A stretch of DNA of 64,000 nt, from contig CAVVBC010000010.1 in NCBI GenBank assembly GCA_963746325.1, positions 1 to 64,000 on the forward strand, read 5' to 3'. A model generated the notes under the pieces. The model had not been told where the DNA came from. It searched no databases and worked only from the letters and a program-made list of their open reading frames with translations. Source of the stretch: RPQJ01 sp963746325 (GTDB lineage: Bacteria; Pseudomonadota; Gammaproteobacteria; Steroidobacterales; Steroidobacteraceae). Position 1 is the first letter of the stretch. Every line of letters begins with the position of its first letter. Position numbers and translations under genes: made by a program. Below are positions 16,665-26,857 of this stretch, piece after piece.

Positions 16665-17263
16665 TCAGGTGAGCTCGAGGAAATTGGCGAGCACGCGGTG
16701 TCCCGCCTGCGACGAGCGCTCCGGGTGGAACTGGGTGCCCATGAAATTGCGGTGCCGCACCACGGCGGAGAACTCGCCGCCGTAGTCGGTGACCGCATCG
16801 GTCCAGGCGCCGACCGGCGCGCAGTAGCTGTGCACGAAATAGACGTAGGCCCCGGCGTCGAGGCCGCGCGTCAGCGGCGACTCGGGACGCGGCTGCAACT
16901 GGTTCCAGCCCATGTGCGGCACCGGAAATGCCAGGCGCGTCCGGCAGGCGGGAGACGCGCGCCGGAATGATGCCGAGGCATCCGGTCTCGCCTTCCTCGC
17001 TGGCGACGAAGAGCAGCTGCATCCCGAGGCAGATGCCCAGCACCGGCTGGGTCGAGCGTCGGGATCACGGTGGCGAGGCCAGAGGCCCGCAAGCGATCCA
17101 TGGCGTCGGCTGCGGCACCCACCCCGGGCAGGATCACGCGCGGCGCTCGACGAATCTCTGCCGGGTTCGCGGTGACAGCCGACGACGCGCCGAGCCGGTC
17201 GAGCGCGAAGCGCAGCGAGGCGATGTTGGCACCGCCGTTGTCGATGATCGCGACGTCGGTCAT
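16665..17263 (-). CDS. hisH: Imidazole glycerol phosphate synthase, glutaminase subunit (two frame breaks)
   Basis: This class I glutamine amidotransferase feeds ammonia to HisF. Segments lie in three frames: MTDVAIIDNGGANIASLRFALDRLG, then LGICLGMQLLF with the nucleophile Cys, then MGWNQL and QFHPERSSQAGHRVLANFLEL with the catalytic His. Breaks are near 17053 and 16934. Restoring one GC at each gives 200 aa, the normal size, with joins IPTRSTQPVLGICLG and PDAPGAFPVPHMGW. It lies 16 bases after hisB. Confidence 0.92.
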
Positions 17264-17279
17264 GGCCCGCTGGACTCGC

Positions 17280-18361
17280 TCACAGCACGCCCTTGCTGCT
17301 TGGCAGTTCCGTGCCCTCGATGCGCACGGCCTGGCGCAGGGCGCGTCCGGTGGCCTTGAAGCAGGCTTCGATCATGTGATGAGAGTTGTCGCCAGTGACC
17401 TGCACGTGCACCGCCGCGAGCAGCGCAGTCGGCCAGCGAACGGAAGAAATGCGGCACCAGTTCGGTGGGCAAGCCGCCGACGGCGTCGCGCCCGAACTGG
17501 CCTTCGAACACCGCATACGCGCGGCCCGAGAGGTCGATGGCTACCTGCGCCTGCGCCTCGTCCATCGGCAGCACGAAGCCGAAGCGCGCGATGCCGCGCT
17601 TGTCGCCGAGCGCCTCGCGCAAAGCCTGGCCCAGCGCCAGCGCGCAGTCCTCGACGGTGTGGTGCTCGTCGATCTCGAGGTCGCCCGTGCAGGTGAGCTC
17701 GAGCGCGAAGCCGCCGTGCCGCGCAACCTGCTCGAGCATGTGGTCGTAGAAGCCGATGCCGGTGGCAATGGCGACGGGGCCCGCGCTGTCGAGGTTCACC
17801 CGCACCCGGATGTCGGTCTCCTTGGTCTTGCGCAAGACGGTTGCGACGCGCGTGCGGGCGGCGCAGCTGCTCGACGATGGCAGCCCACGTCGCGCCGTCG
17901 CGGCCGTCGGCGCGCACGCGCAGTCCCTGCAGCCCCAGGTTGGCGGCCAGCTGCAGGTCGGTATCGCGATCGCCGATGACGTAACTGTGGCGCGGGTCGA
18001 GCGGGTGGTCGCGCAGGTAGTCGGTGAGCAGGCCGGTCTGGGGCTTGCGGCACGCACAGCCATCGGCGGGGCGGTGCGGGCAGAAGAACTCGGCGTCGAA
18101 CTCGATGCCTTGCGACGTGAAGAGTGCGCGAATGAAGTCCTGCGTCTCGCGGAAGGCGGGCTCGGGGAACGACGCCGTGCCGAGCCCGTCCTGGTTGCTG
18201 ACCAGCACGAAGCGGTAGCCCGCCTGCCGCAGTTCGAGCAGGGCAGGGATGACACCGGGCAGCAGTCGCACCTTGGTCACGCTGTCGACCTGTTCGTCGG
18301 CAGGCTCTTCGACCAGCGTGCCGTCGCGGTCGATGAACAGGATGTGCTGCGCTCCGCTCAT
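17280..18361 (-). CDS. hisB: Bifunctional histidinol-phosphatase/imidazoleglycerol-phosphate dehydratase (two frame breaks)
   Basis: This is the gammaproteobacterial fusion of two histidine-pathway activities. The N-terminal HAD phosphatase (residues 1-165) has FIDRDGTLVEE and the zinc-binding CPHRPADGCACRKP. The C-terminal IGP dehydratase has the paired-histidine metal motif DEHHTVEDCALALG and ends GDNSHHMIEACFKA...SSKGVL. Frame breaks occur near 17860 and 17426. One GC restored at each gives 361 aa (E. coli 355), with joins QLRAARTRVATVLR and LADCALLAAVHVQV. Its ATG overlaps the hisC stop. Confidence 0.93.
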
Positions 18362-19416
18362 GCTCGCTCCACCGCGGCCAGCAGCCGCTCGTTCTGTGCC
18401 GGGGTTCCGATCGACACGCGCAGGCACTGCGCCAATCCGGGGTACGACGAGAAGTCGCGCACGATGAGTCCGGCGTCCTTGCCCGCCTCGAAGAACCGCC
18501 GCGCGTCGCGGCATTCGAGCAGCAGGAAGTTGGCGTCCGAAGGGTAGACCCGCGCCACGTTGCCGCAGCGCTCGAGGCGCTCCGCCATCCGCGCGCGCTC
18601 GTCGAGCAGTGTGCGTATGCGCGCCGCGGCAGTCGCTCGCTGCGGTGCCTCGGTGAGCATCAGTACTTCTTCGACGGTCGAGGCCGGGATGGCGTAGGGC
18701 GGAATGATCCGGCGCAACAGGCCGATGATGTCTTCGCTGGCAATGACGGTGCCGAGGCGCGCGCCGGCGAGCGCATACGCCTTCGACAGCGTGCGCAACA
18801 GCACGAGATTGGGAAACTCGGCCGAGTCGCGACACCAGGCTGGGTCGCCCGCAGAATTCGACGTAGGCTTCGTCGACCACGACGAGCGCCTTGCCGGCGA
18901 GCTCGCTGCAGACGCGCAGCATCGCGCCTTCGTCGAGCAGGTTGCCCGTGGGATTGTTGGGTGAGCACAGGAACACGATCTTGGCCTCGCGGCCCGCCGC
19001 AATGACCTGCTCTGTATCGAGGCTGAAACCCGCGCGCAGCAGCGGTACCTCGAGCACGCCCGCACCCTGGATTTTCGCGGCCACCTTGTAGAAGCCGAAC
19101 GTGGGCGGGGTGATGACGACGTTGTCCTGCCCGGCGCGGCAGAACGCGCGCACCAGCAGGTCGATGGCTTCGTCGCTGCCGCGCCCCACGAGCAGCTGCG
19201 CGGCAGGTGCGCCGTAGAGCTGCGACATGCGCTCGACCAGGGCCCGCGGCTGCGGTTCCGGGTAGCGGTTGAGGCCGGCCTGCGTGTTGTCGCCCGTGGC
19301 TCGCCACGGCATCTCGTTGGCGTGCATGCGCTCCAGCGTGGGATCCCACGCGGCATGCTGGTAAGGCTGCAACTGCAGGATGTCGGGCCGGGCCAGTGCC
19401 AGGATGGGGTTGGTCA

Positions 19417-19417
<1 letters not shown>
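18358..19417 (-). CDS. hisC: Histidinol-phosphate aminotransferase (frame break near 18825)
   Basis: This PLP-dependent class II aminotransferase (353 aa after repair) converts imidazole acetol phosphate to histidinol phosphate. The N-terminal part has NPNEMPW-like HANEMPWRAT, LNRYPEPQP, GRGSDEAIDLL and FLCSPNNPTG. The PLP lysine is in TLSKAYALAGARLG, just past the frame break at about 18825, where restoring GC in a GGCGCC sequence gives SRLGAEFPNLVLLR. The ATG overlaps the hisD stop as TGATG. Confidence 0.93.
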
Positions 19418-20739
<1,322 letters not shown>

Positions 20740-20743
<4 letters not shown>

Positions 20744-21639
20744 GCGAGCATCTTCTCCACCGGCAGCACCAGCACGGCGCTGGCGCCGGCCGCTTTCAGG
20801 CTTTCGAGCGTCTCCCAGAAGACGGTTTCACGACAGACCGCGTGCACGGCGACCTTGTCGCCCGTGCCATCGAGCGGAATCACGGTGGGGGACTCGCTGC
20901 CCGGCAGCAGCTTGGCGATCTGCGGCAGCGCCGAGCGCGGCGCGTGCAGCATGATGTACTTGCTTTCACGCACCTGCTGCACGCCGTCGATGCGCACCAG
21001 CAGGCGGCGCACCCAGTCCGCCTTGACGTCCGGCAGCGCGATCGGGGTGCGGACCAGGCAGACCTGGCTTTCGAGCACGGTGATCACTTCGCGCAGGTGG
21101 TTGGCCCGCAGCGTCGACCCGGTCGAGACGAGGTCGCAGATCAGGTCCGCGCGACCGAGGCGTGGCGCGATTTCCACGGCCCCCGACAGCGTGACGATTT
21201 CGGCCGTGATCGCCTGCTCCTGCAGGAACCGCGCGAGCACGTGCGGGTAGGTGGTGGCGATGCGCTTGCCCGCAATGGACTGCAGCCCGTCAAACACGTA
21301 GTCGTCGGGCACCGCGAGCGCCAGGCGGCAGCGCCCGTAGTCGAGCTTCTGCAGCACCTCGATGCGGGGGGGCGTGCCACGCGCGAGCATCGCCAGCCGC
21401 TTTTCCTCGAGCACGTTGAGCCCGACGAGACCGAGGTCGCAGACGTCCTCCTGGACCAGGTCCGGAATGTCGTCGTCGCGCACGAAGAGCACGTCGAGCG
21501 GCATGTTCTCGCCGTAGCACATCAGCTGGTCCTTGCCCCGGCTGAACTTGAGCCCGCAGCGGTGGAGCAGGTCGAGCGACTCGTCCGTGAGCCGGCCGGA
21601 TTTCTGCACGGCGATGCGCAGGCGTTGCTGGCGATCCAT
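20740..21639 (-). CDS. hisG: ATP phosphoribosyltransferase, long form
   Basis: This enzyme carries out the committed, histidine-inhibited step of the pathway. At 299 aa it is the long form with a C-terminal ACT-like regulatory domain, so no HisZ is needed. It begins RLRIAVQKSGRLTDESLDLL, has the PRPP-binding region DLICDLVSTGSTLRANHL (about residue 165), and ends with the regulatory segment ESPTVIPLDGTGDKVAVHAV. It is uninterrupted. Its ATG shares one base with the stop of the upstream regulator (TGATG). Confidence 0.96.
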
Positions 21640-21947
21640 CAGCGTTCTCCGAGGCGGCGGGCCGCCAGTTCGTAGCCACCGTTGCCCGAGCCCAGGTAGC
21701 GGGCGACCCGGCCGATGGTGGTGACGCTCACCCCGGTCTGCTTGGCGATCTCGCGGTACGGCATGCCGGCCTGCAGCAGGCCGACGACCGTCCAGCGATC
21801 GGCCAGGGCCTGCAGCTCGGCGGGCGTGCAGAGGTCGCGCAGGAAGGCGCGGCATTCGTCGACCGTCTTCAGCGTCAACAGTGCCTGGCACAGCGCGCGT
21901 TCGGCGGCCGCTTCCTGGCGCGGCGAAATTCCATGGTGATTCTTCAC
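21639..21947 (-). CDS. TrpR-related regulator (YerC/HisR-like) of the his operon
   Basis: This 102-aa helical protein of the TrpR-like superfamily heads the his operon. The C-terminal helix-turn-helix is visible as YREIAKQTGVSVTTIGRVARYLGSGNGGY (residues about 64-92), preceded by LCTPAELQALADRWTVVGLL. It starts at a GTG (21945-21947). Translational coupling to hisG and a 26-bp palindrome 22 bases upstream of its start imply an autoregulated repressor of histidine genes. That is inference from position; relatives in Xanthomonadales have the same location. Confidence 0.85.
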   Translation of the reverse strand: MKNHHGISPRQEAAAERALCQALLTLKTVDECRAFLRDLCTPAELQALADRWTVVGLLQAGMPYREIAKQTGVSVTTIGRVARYLGSGNGGYELAARRLGER

Positions 21948-21968
21948 GGGGTCTCGAGTGGCGGGCGT

Positions 21969-21994
21969 GTATTAATGTGATAGCACGTTAATAC
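21969..21994. promoter_or_regulatory. Palindromic operator upstream of the his operon
   Basis: GTATTAA (21969-21975) and TTAATAC (21988-21994) are perfect inverted arms, and the centre repeats the symmetry with GTG...CAC. The site is 26 bases long, AT-rich in a GC-rich region, and lies 22 bases before the regulator start. It is the most likely binding site for the TrpR-like protein encoded next to it. Confidence 0.75.
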
Positions 21995-22069
21995 ATTGGA
22001 ACGGTTTGCGCAACTCGGGGATGGGTTTGCCGGAGTCAGCCGGGCAGCTGCCAGCGCCATCAGGCGCCC

Positions 22070-22169
22070 CCGGTCCGGACGCGTCCCGAAAAACGCCGTA
22101 AACCCGTCCCTGGGGGCTCCGGCCGCGCCATCCATGGCGCGGACGGTTTTCGGAACGCGTCCGGACCGG
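22070..22169. repeat. Long hairpin with nested stem-loop
   Basis: Arms 22070-22094 and 22146-22169 are complementary apart from one mismatch and one extra A. The 51-base interior holds a second perfect hairpin, CCGCGCCAT/ATGGCGCGG around 22122-22142. It is unrelated to the GGAAAGGCAGACACG elements. It lies between the divergent his and met transcripts. The rest of the 609-base gap holds the his operator, the met promoter and the riboswitch. Confidence 0.75.
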
Positions 22170-22240
22170 AGTCGCCGCTGGCGCCGAAATGACCTCGTAG
22201 CCTGCCGGCGTGCCAACCCCCGAGTTGCACCAGCCGTTCC

Positions 22241-22269
22241 TTGCGCTAACGTGCTGTGGCACCTAAACT
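22241..22269 (+). promoter_or_regulatory. Putative promoter of metX
   Basis: TTGCGC (22241-22246) and TAAACT (22264-22269) are spaced by 17 bases. The predicted start, about 7 bases downstream, coincides with the beginning of the riboswitch at 22278. Confidence 0.55.
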
Positions 22270-22277
22270 TCCCGCCG

Positions 22278-22391
22278 CTCATCGAGACCGGCTGAGGGAA
22301 TGGCCCTTTGAAGCCGGGGCAACCATCGGGCCCAACCTGCCCGAAATGGTGCCAACTCCTCGGGGACCCTTGCGCGTCGCCGGAAGATGAG
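22278..22391 (+). ncRNA. SAM-I (S-box) riboswitch
   Basis: P1 is closed by CTCATC (22278-22283) and GATGAG (22386-22391). The conserved S-box core is readable in order: GGCTGAGGGA, TGGCCCTTTGAAGCC, GGGGCAACC, then AAATGGTGCCAACTCC. It lies directly upstream of metX-metB and so should lower methionine synthesis when SAM is high. The assignment rests on the match to the known S-box consensus. Covariance-model scoring was not possible here. Confidence 0.9.
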
Positions 22392-22405
22392 TTGCAGCGA
22401 GGCTG

Positions 22406-22517
22406 CCCCGGCCGCTCTGGCCGGGGGTGTTGGTCGCCGCAACCATCCACTTGCGCGCGCAATTTCCTTCGGCGGGTCACACCTCGGGCAGCAGGCCGGC
22501 ACGGGCCTCGTTTGTTT
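22406..22517 (+). terminator. Possible expression platform of the SAM riboswitch
   Basis: A strong hairpin, CCCCGGCC/GGCCGGGG (22406-22426, 5-base loop), follows the aptamer. A weaker one, AGGCC/GGCCT (22493-22508), is followed by CGTTTGTTT. The second resembles an intrinsic terminator about 40 bases before the metX start. Which hairpin switches, and whether control is by termination or by ribosome access, is not clear. Confidence 0.45.
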
Positions 22518-22556
22518 CGCGTGCCCGAATGATTCGAGAATCGAGCAGCCGTCGCC

Positions 22557-23664
22557 GTGTCGTCTTCGTCCGTCCCCGTCAATGCCGAATCGCAGACGTC
22601 AGCCACCGCGGCGGATGACGGCGCGGCCGATCCGTCTTCGCTCGATCCGGCGGCTGCGCTGCGTCCCATTTCGTTGCCGCCCGGTTATACCTGCGACGAG
22701 GGCATCCTGGTTCTCGACGGCGAACCGTTCCCGCTGCACTTCGGTGGCACGCTGCCGCGCGTCGAGATCGCCTATCGGCTGGCGGGCGCGGCTGACGCCC
22801 CGGTCGTCGTCGTGCTCGGCGGCATCTCGGCCGGTCGCAACGTATTCAAGGTCCGGGAGGGCGTGGCGGGGTGGTGGGACGAGATCGCAGGGCCCGGCAA
22901 GGCGCTCGATACCGACCGGTTCCGCATTTTGGGCATCGATTTCCTCGGCGGCAGTCATCGCACCACCGGGCCGGGCCATGGCGAGGTGTTTCCCAGCGTC
23001 AGTGCGCACGACCAGGCGGCCTGCCTGCTGGCCGTGATGGATCATCTTGGCATCGAGTGCCTGCACGGCTGCATCGGCGCGTCCTACGGCGGCATGGTGA
23101 CGCTGGTGCTCGGCGCCAGGCACGCGGCGCGACTGCGCTATGGCATCGTCGTCAGCGCCGCGCACCGCACTCATCCCATGTCCACGGCGTGGCGCAGCGT
23201 GCAGCGCAATTTCGTGCGCTACGCCATCGGCCACGGCGAAGGCGAGCAGGGCCTCGCGCTTGGCCCGCGCCCTGGCCATGACCACCTACCGCTCGGTGCG
23301 CGAGTTCGAGGACCGCTTTCCCGGCGAGGCGCAGCGCAACGAGGCTGGACAGTTCGTGTTCCCGGTCGAGGCGTACATCGTCGCGCGTGGCGAGGCCTAT
23401 GCAAAGACCTATCGGCCGGAGGCGTTCGTCTGCCTGTCGGAATCGATCGACCTGCACCGCATCGAACCCGAGACCATCACGGTCCCGATGACGTTCGTCG
23501 CCGTGCTCGAAGACCAACTGGTGCCCGCAGCGGACATGCGCGCCCTGCGTGACCGCTTCGGCGGCAACTGCCAGCTGGTCGAGATCAATTCAATGTACGG
23601 CCACGACGCCTTCTTCAAGGAGTCGGGCGTGCTGGCCGACGTTTTCTATCGCACACTCGCCTGA
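22557..23664 (+). CDS. metX: Homoserine O-acyltransferase (frame break near 23258)
   Basis: This alpha/beta-hydrolase-fold acyltransferase activates homoserine for methionine synthesis (369 aa after repair). The oxyanion region VVVLGGISAGRNVF and the nucleophile elbow IGASYGGMV (Ser near residue 178) are in the first frame. The acid and His region (VLEDQLVPAADM, NSMYGHDAFF) is in the second. One GC restored in a GGCGCC at about 23258 gives LALGARALAMTTYRS. Whether it uses acetyl- or succinyl-CoA cannot be told from these motifs. It starts with GTG after the SAM riboswitch. Confidence 0.92.
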
Positions 23665-23687
23665 ACGGGGGCCCGCAGCGGATTCTC

Positions 23688-24854
23688 ATGAGCAAGCAGC
23701 AAGACAGCATCCAGACCCGCACCGTGCGGGCGGCCCTCGAGACCGACACGCAGCACGGCGCCGTCGTGCCGCCGATCCACCTGACTTCGACTTTCGCGTT
23801 CGCGGGCTATGGTGAGAAGCGCGAATACGATTACTCCCGCTCCGGCAACCCGACTCGCGACGCCCTCGGGCGCGCGCTAGCCGATCTGGAAGGGGGCGCG
23901 GGCGCGGTGGTCACGGCATCGGGCATGGGCGCCGTCTCGCTGGTGACGCAGTTGTTCAAGCCCGACCAGGTGGCCGTCGTCCCGCACGATTGCTATGGCG
24001 GCACGTATCGCCTGTTCAATGCGCTGAACCTGCGCGGGGCGCTCAAGGTCCAGTTCGTCGACTTCCAGGACGCCAGGGCGCTGCAGGCGGCCCTCGACGC
24101 GCGCCCGGCGCTGGTGTGGATCGAAACCCCCAGCAATCCCCTGCTGCGGATCGTCGACGTGGCGGCCGTCGCAGCCGGGGCGAAGGCGGTGGGTGCACTG
24201 GTCGTCGCCGACAACACATTCCTGTCGCCGGTCTGGCAGCGGCCGCTGGAACTGGGCGCCGATCTCGTCATTCACTCGACCACCAAGTACCTGAACGGCC
24301 ACAGCGACGTCGTCGGCGGTGCGGTCATCGCCGCCACGCCGGAGCTGCATGAGCAGGTGCGCTGGTGGGGCAACTGCATCGGCGTGACCGGCGCGCCGTT
24401 CGACAGCTTCCTGACGCTGCGCGGTTTGCGCACGCTGCATGCCCGCATGCGGGCGCATGGCGAGAACGCTCAACGCGTTGCCGAACTGCTGGTGCGTCAT
24501 CCTGCGGTCGCGCGGGTGTACTACCCGGGCCTGGCGGATCACCCGGGTCACGCAATCGCGAACCGCCAGCAGCACGGGTTCGGGGCGATGGTCAGCTTCG
24601 AGTTGGCCGGGGGCGTCGCGAACGTGAAGGCGTTCATCGAGCACGTCGAGTTGTTCTCGCTGGCCGAGTCGCTGGGCGGCGTCGAAAGCCTGGTGGCCCA
24701 TCCGGCGAGCATGACGCACGCGGCGATGGACGAAGCTGCGCGGGAACGCGCTGGGATTTCCGCGACGTTGATGCGGTTGTCGATCGGTATCGAGCAGGGT
24801 GATGACTTGCTGCGCGACCTGGCGGCGGGGCTCGACGCGGCGGGGCGTGCCTGA
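23688..24854 (+). CDS. metB: Cystathionine gamma-synthase family PLP enzyme
   Basis: This trans-sulfuration enzyme of 388 aa has the Cys/Met-metabolism PLP fold. The PLP lysine is in HSTTKYLNGHSDVVGGA (about residue 200). Other signatures are YDYSRSGNPTRDAL, TASGMGAVSLV, YGGTYRLF, and SLGGVESLVAHPASMTH near the end. Its position 23 bases after metX supports cystathionine formation from O-acylhomoserine, although an O-succinylhomoserine sulfhydrylase (MetZ) is not excluded. Confidence 0.9.
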   Translation: MSKQQDSIQTRTVRAALETDTQHGAVVPPIHLTSTFAFAGYGEKREYDYSRSGNPTRDALGRALADLEGGAGAVVTASGMGAVSLVTQLFKPDQVAVVPHDCYGGTYRLFNALNLRGALKVQFVDFQDARALQAALDARPALVWIETPSNPLLRIVDVAAVAAGAKAVGALVVADNTFLSPVWQRPLELGADLVIHSTTKYLNGHSDVVGGAVIAATPELHEQVRWWGNCIGVTGAPFDSFLTLRGLRTLHARMRAHGENAQRVAELLVRHPAVARVYYPGLADHPGHAIANRQQHGFGAMVSFELAGGVANVKAFIEHVELFSLAESLGGVESLVAHPASMTHAAMDEAARERAGISATLMRLSIGIEQGDDLLRDLAAGLDAAGRA

Positions 24855-24895
24855 ACCGCGCTTACGCGGGACGCCGGCACAACAAGGCGATCGCA

Positions 24896-24928
24896 CAAAA
24901 AAAGAAGGCCGGCATTGCTGCCGGCCTT
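24896..24928 (-). terminator. Intrinsic terminator of the ilvC-leuACDB operon
   Basis: TGCCGGCCTT pairs with AAGGCCGGCA (24905-24928, 4-base loop). On the minus strand it is followed by CTTTTTTTG (24896-24904). It is oriented to stop the leu operon transcript, about 170 bases after leuB; it may also help end metB. Confidence 0.9.
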
Positions 24929-25097
24929 CGGGTGGACCCGAGCTGCCTCATTCCATGAGACAAAGACTAACCCGACTCAAGTCCGCACCACTCGGAGATT
25001 CGATCTGAAAACTGGGAGCAGGGGCCTGCAGCCGCCTGCGGACGCGCAGTATAGCGCCGAAAATCCGGTCGGAGTCCACCCCGGCGTGGGCGATTTT

Positions 25098-26237
25098 TCA
25101 GCCGGCCGCGGGTTCTAAACCTGAGCTTGACAGTTTCTGTGGATAAGTCTCTAAGTAATTGAATTTTAATGGTTTGACATTAGACCGATCGACGACGGCT
25201 GCCCCCGCCTCCCGGCTGCCTACGGGGGTCTTGCCGGGCAGGGCGATGTCGGTGGTGCGCACGCCCGACGTGAGGGCGGATTCCACGGCCGCCTCGACCG
25301 CCAGCGCCTCGTCCTCCAGTCCGAGCGAATGCCGCAGCAGCAGCGCCGCGCTCAGGATGGTGCCGTACGGATTCGCGATACCGCGACCTGCGATGTCCGG
25401 CGCCGAGCCGTGGATGGGTTCGTACAGGCCGTTGCTGCCTTCGCCGAGCGACGCCGACGGCAACAGCCCCAGCGAGCCGACGATCATCGAGGCTTCGTCG
25501 GTCAGGATGTCGCCGAACATGTTCTCGGTGAGCAGGACGTCGAACGAGGCGGGCCGGCGGATCAGGTGCATCGCGGCCGCATCGACCAGCATGTGTTCGA
25601 ACTCGACTTGCGGGAATTCCTCGCGCAGCACGCGCTCGGCAACGGATCGCCACAGCCGCGACGTCTCGAGCACGTTGGCCTTGTCGACCGAGACGATGCG
25701 GCGCCGCCGGCCCAGCGCCAGCCGGCCTGCCATGCGCGTGACGCGCTCCACTTCGGCGGTCGTGTAGGTGCAGACGTCTTCGGCTTCGTGCGCCGTGCGG
25801 CTCTTCCTGCCGAAGTAGATGCCGCCCGTGAGTTCGCGCACGACCATGATGTCGGTGCCCTTGATGATCTCGGGCTTGAGCGGCGAGGCATCCAGCATCG
25901 AGTCCATGGTGCGGACGGGACGCAGGTTGGCGAACACGCCGAGCGTGCGGCGCAATTCCAGCAGGCCTTGCTCAGGCCGCACGCGCGCGGCCGGGTCGGA
26001 CCACTGCGGGCCGCCCACCGCGCCGAGCAGCGTCGCGGCACTCTCACGGCACGCGTCGATCGTGCGCGGCGGCAGTGCGGAACCGGAGGCATCGATGGCA
26101 GCGCCGCCGATCAGGGCTTCGGCGAACTCGAACTCGTGGCCGTGACGGGCTGCGACGGCCTGCAGCACCCGGACGGCCTCGGCCGTGACCTCGGGGCCGA
26201 TGCCGTCGCCACCGAGTACTGCAATGCGGGCCTTCAT
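25098..26237 (-). CDS. leuB: 3-isopropylmalate dehydrogenase
   Basis: This NAD-dependent beta-decarboxylating dehydrogenase is the third enzyme of leucine synthesis. Visible motifs are AVLGGDGIGPEV, the substrate arginines in LLELRRTLGVFANLRPVR, VRELTGGIYFG, and NMFGDILTDEASMIVGSLGLLPSAS. At 379 aa it is about 15-20 residues longer than usual: after GSREAGAAVVD comes an AT-rich tail of about 30 codons (KPLKFNYLETYPQKL). A two-base slip near 25180 would instead give an earlier stop, so the true C-terminus is uncertain. The ATG overlaps the leuD end. Confidence 0.93.
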   Translation of the reverse strand: MKARIAVLGGDGIGPEVTAEAVRVLQAVAARHGHEFEFAEALIGGAAIDASGSALPPRTIDACRESAATLLGAVGGPQWSDPAARVRPEQGLLELRRTLGVFANLRPVRTMDSMLDASPLKPEIIKGTDIMVVRELTGGIYFGRKSRTAHEAEDVCTYTTAEVERVTRMAGRLALGRRRRIVSVDKANVLETSRLWRSVAERVLREEFPQVEFEHMLVDAAAMHLIRRPASFDVLLTENMFGDILTDEASMIVGSLGLLPSASLGEGSNGLYEPIHGSAPDIAGRGIANPYGTILSAALLLRHSLGLEDEALAVEAAVESALTSGVRTTDIALPGKTPVGSREAGAAVVDRSNVKPLKFNYLETYPQKLSSSGLEPAAG

Positions 26238-26819
26238 GCGCGCTTTTCCCGCGCGCGCTCGTAGCGCTCGATTGCTTCCACCTGGCTCAGCAGGTAGCCG
26301 AGTTCGTCGATGCCGTTCATGCAGGCAATAGCGCGAGAACGACTCGATGGGGAAGCTCACGGCGCGGCCGTCGGGCAGCCGCAGGACGGAGGCGGGCAGG
26401 TCGATCTCGACCTCGGCGCCCGGGTTGGCGAGCAGCCATTCATGCGTGGCGGCGTCGACGACGACCGGCAGCAGGCCGTTCTTCAGGCTGTTGTTGCGGA
26501 AGATGTCGGCGATCTCGGTGCTGATGACCACCCGGATACCGAAGTCGAGCAGGGCCCAGGGCGCGTGTTCGCGCGACGAGCCGCAGCCGATGTTGCGGCC
26601 GGCGACCAGCACCTGGCAGCCCTGCGCGGCAGGCGTGTTCAGCACGAAGTCAGGCTTCGGCTGGCCGTCCTTGTCGTACCGCCAGTCTGCAAACAGCGAG
26701 ACGCCGAGCCCATCGCGCACCGTGGTGGTGAGGAAGCGGGCCGGGATGATCTGGTCGGTGTCGATGTTGGTGGACGGCATGACGACCGTCCGCGAGCGGA
26801 TGACTGTGATCGGGTCCAT
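26234..26819 (-). CDS. leuD: 3-isopropylmalate dehydratase small subunit (frame break near 26326)
   Basis: This is the swivelling small subunit that completes isopropylmalate isomerase with LeuC. The conserved IDTDQIIPARFL (about residue 19), LVAGRNIGCGSSREHAPWAL and FRNNSLKNGLLPV are present. The final part is in another frame; restoring GC at TGCGCATG near 26326 gives CLRMNGIDELGYLLSQ and a 195-aa protein ending with the leuB ATG (ATGA overlap). Confidence 0.93.
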
Positions 26820-26857
26820 GTGGGGCTCTGGTTCGTTGTCTGGTGCGGGGCCCCGGC

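Noticed and set aside
21944..22669. A 241-codon minus-strand frame over the riboswitch and metX start
   Set aside because: It overlaps the SAM riboswitch and the long hairpin, has no recognisable domain, and its composition is that of a shadow frame.
25127..25150. TTGACA at 25127 as a plus-strand promoter
   Set aside because: No convincing -10 box at 16-18 bases and no plus-strand gene follows; it lies in the leuB end or spacer.
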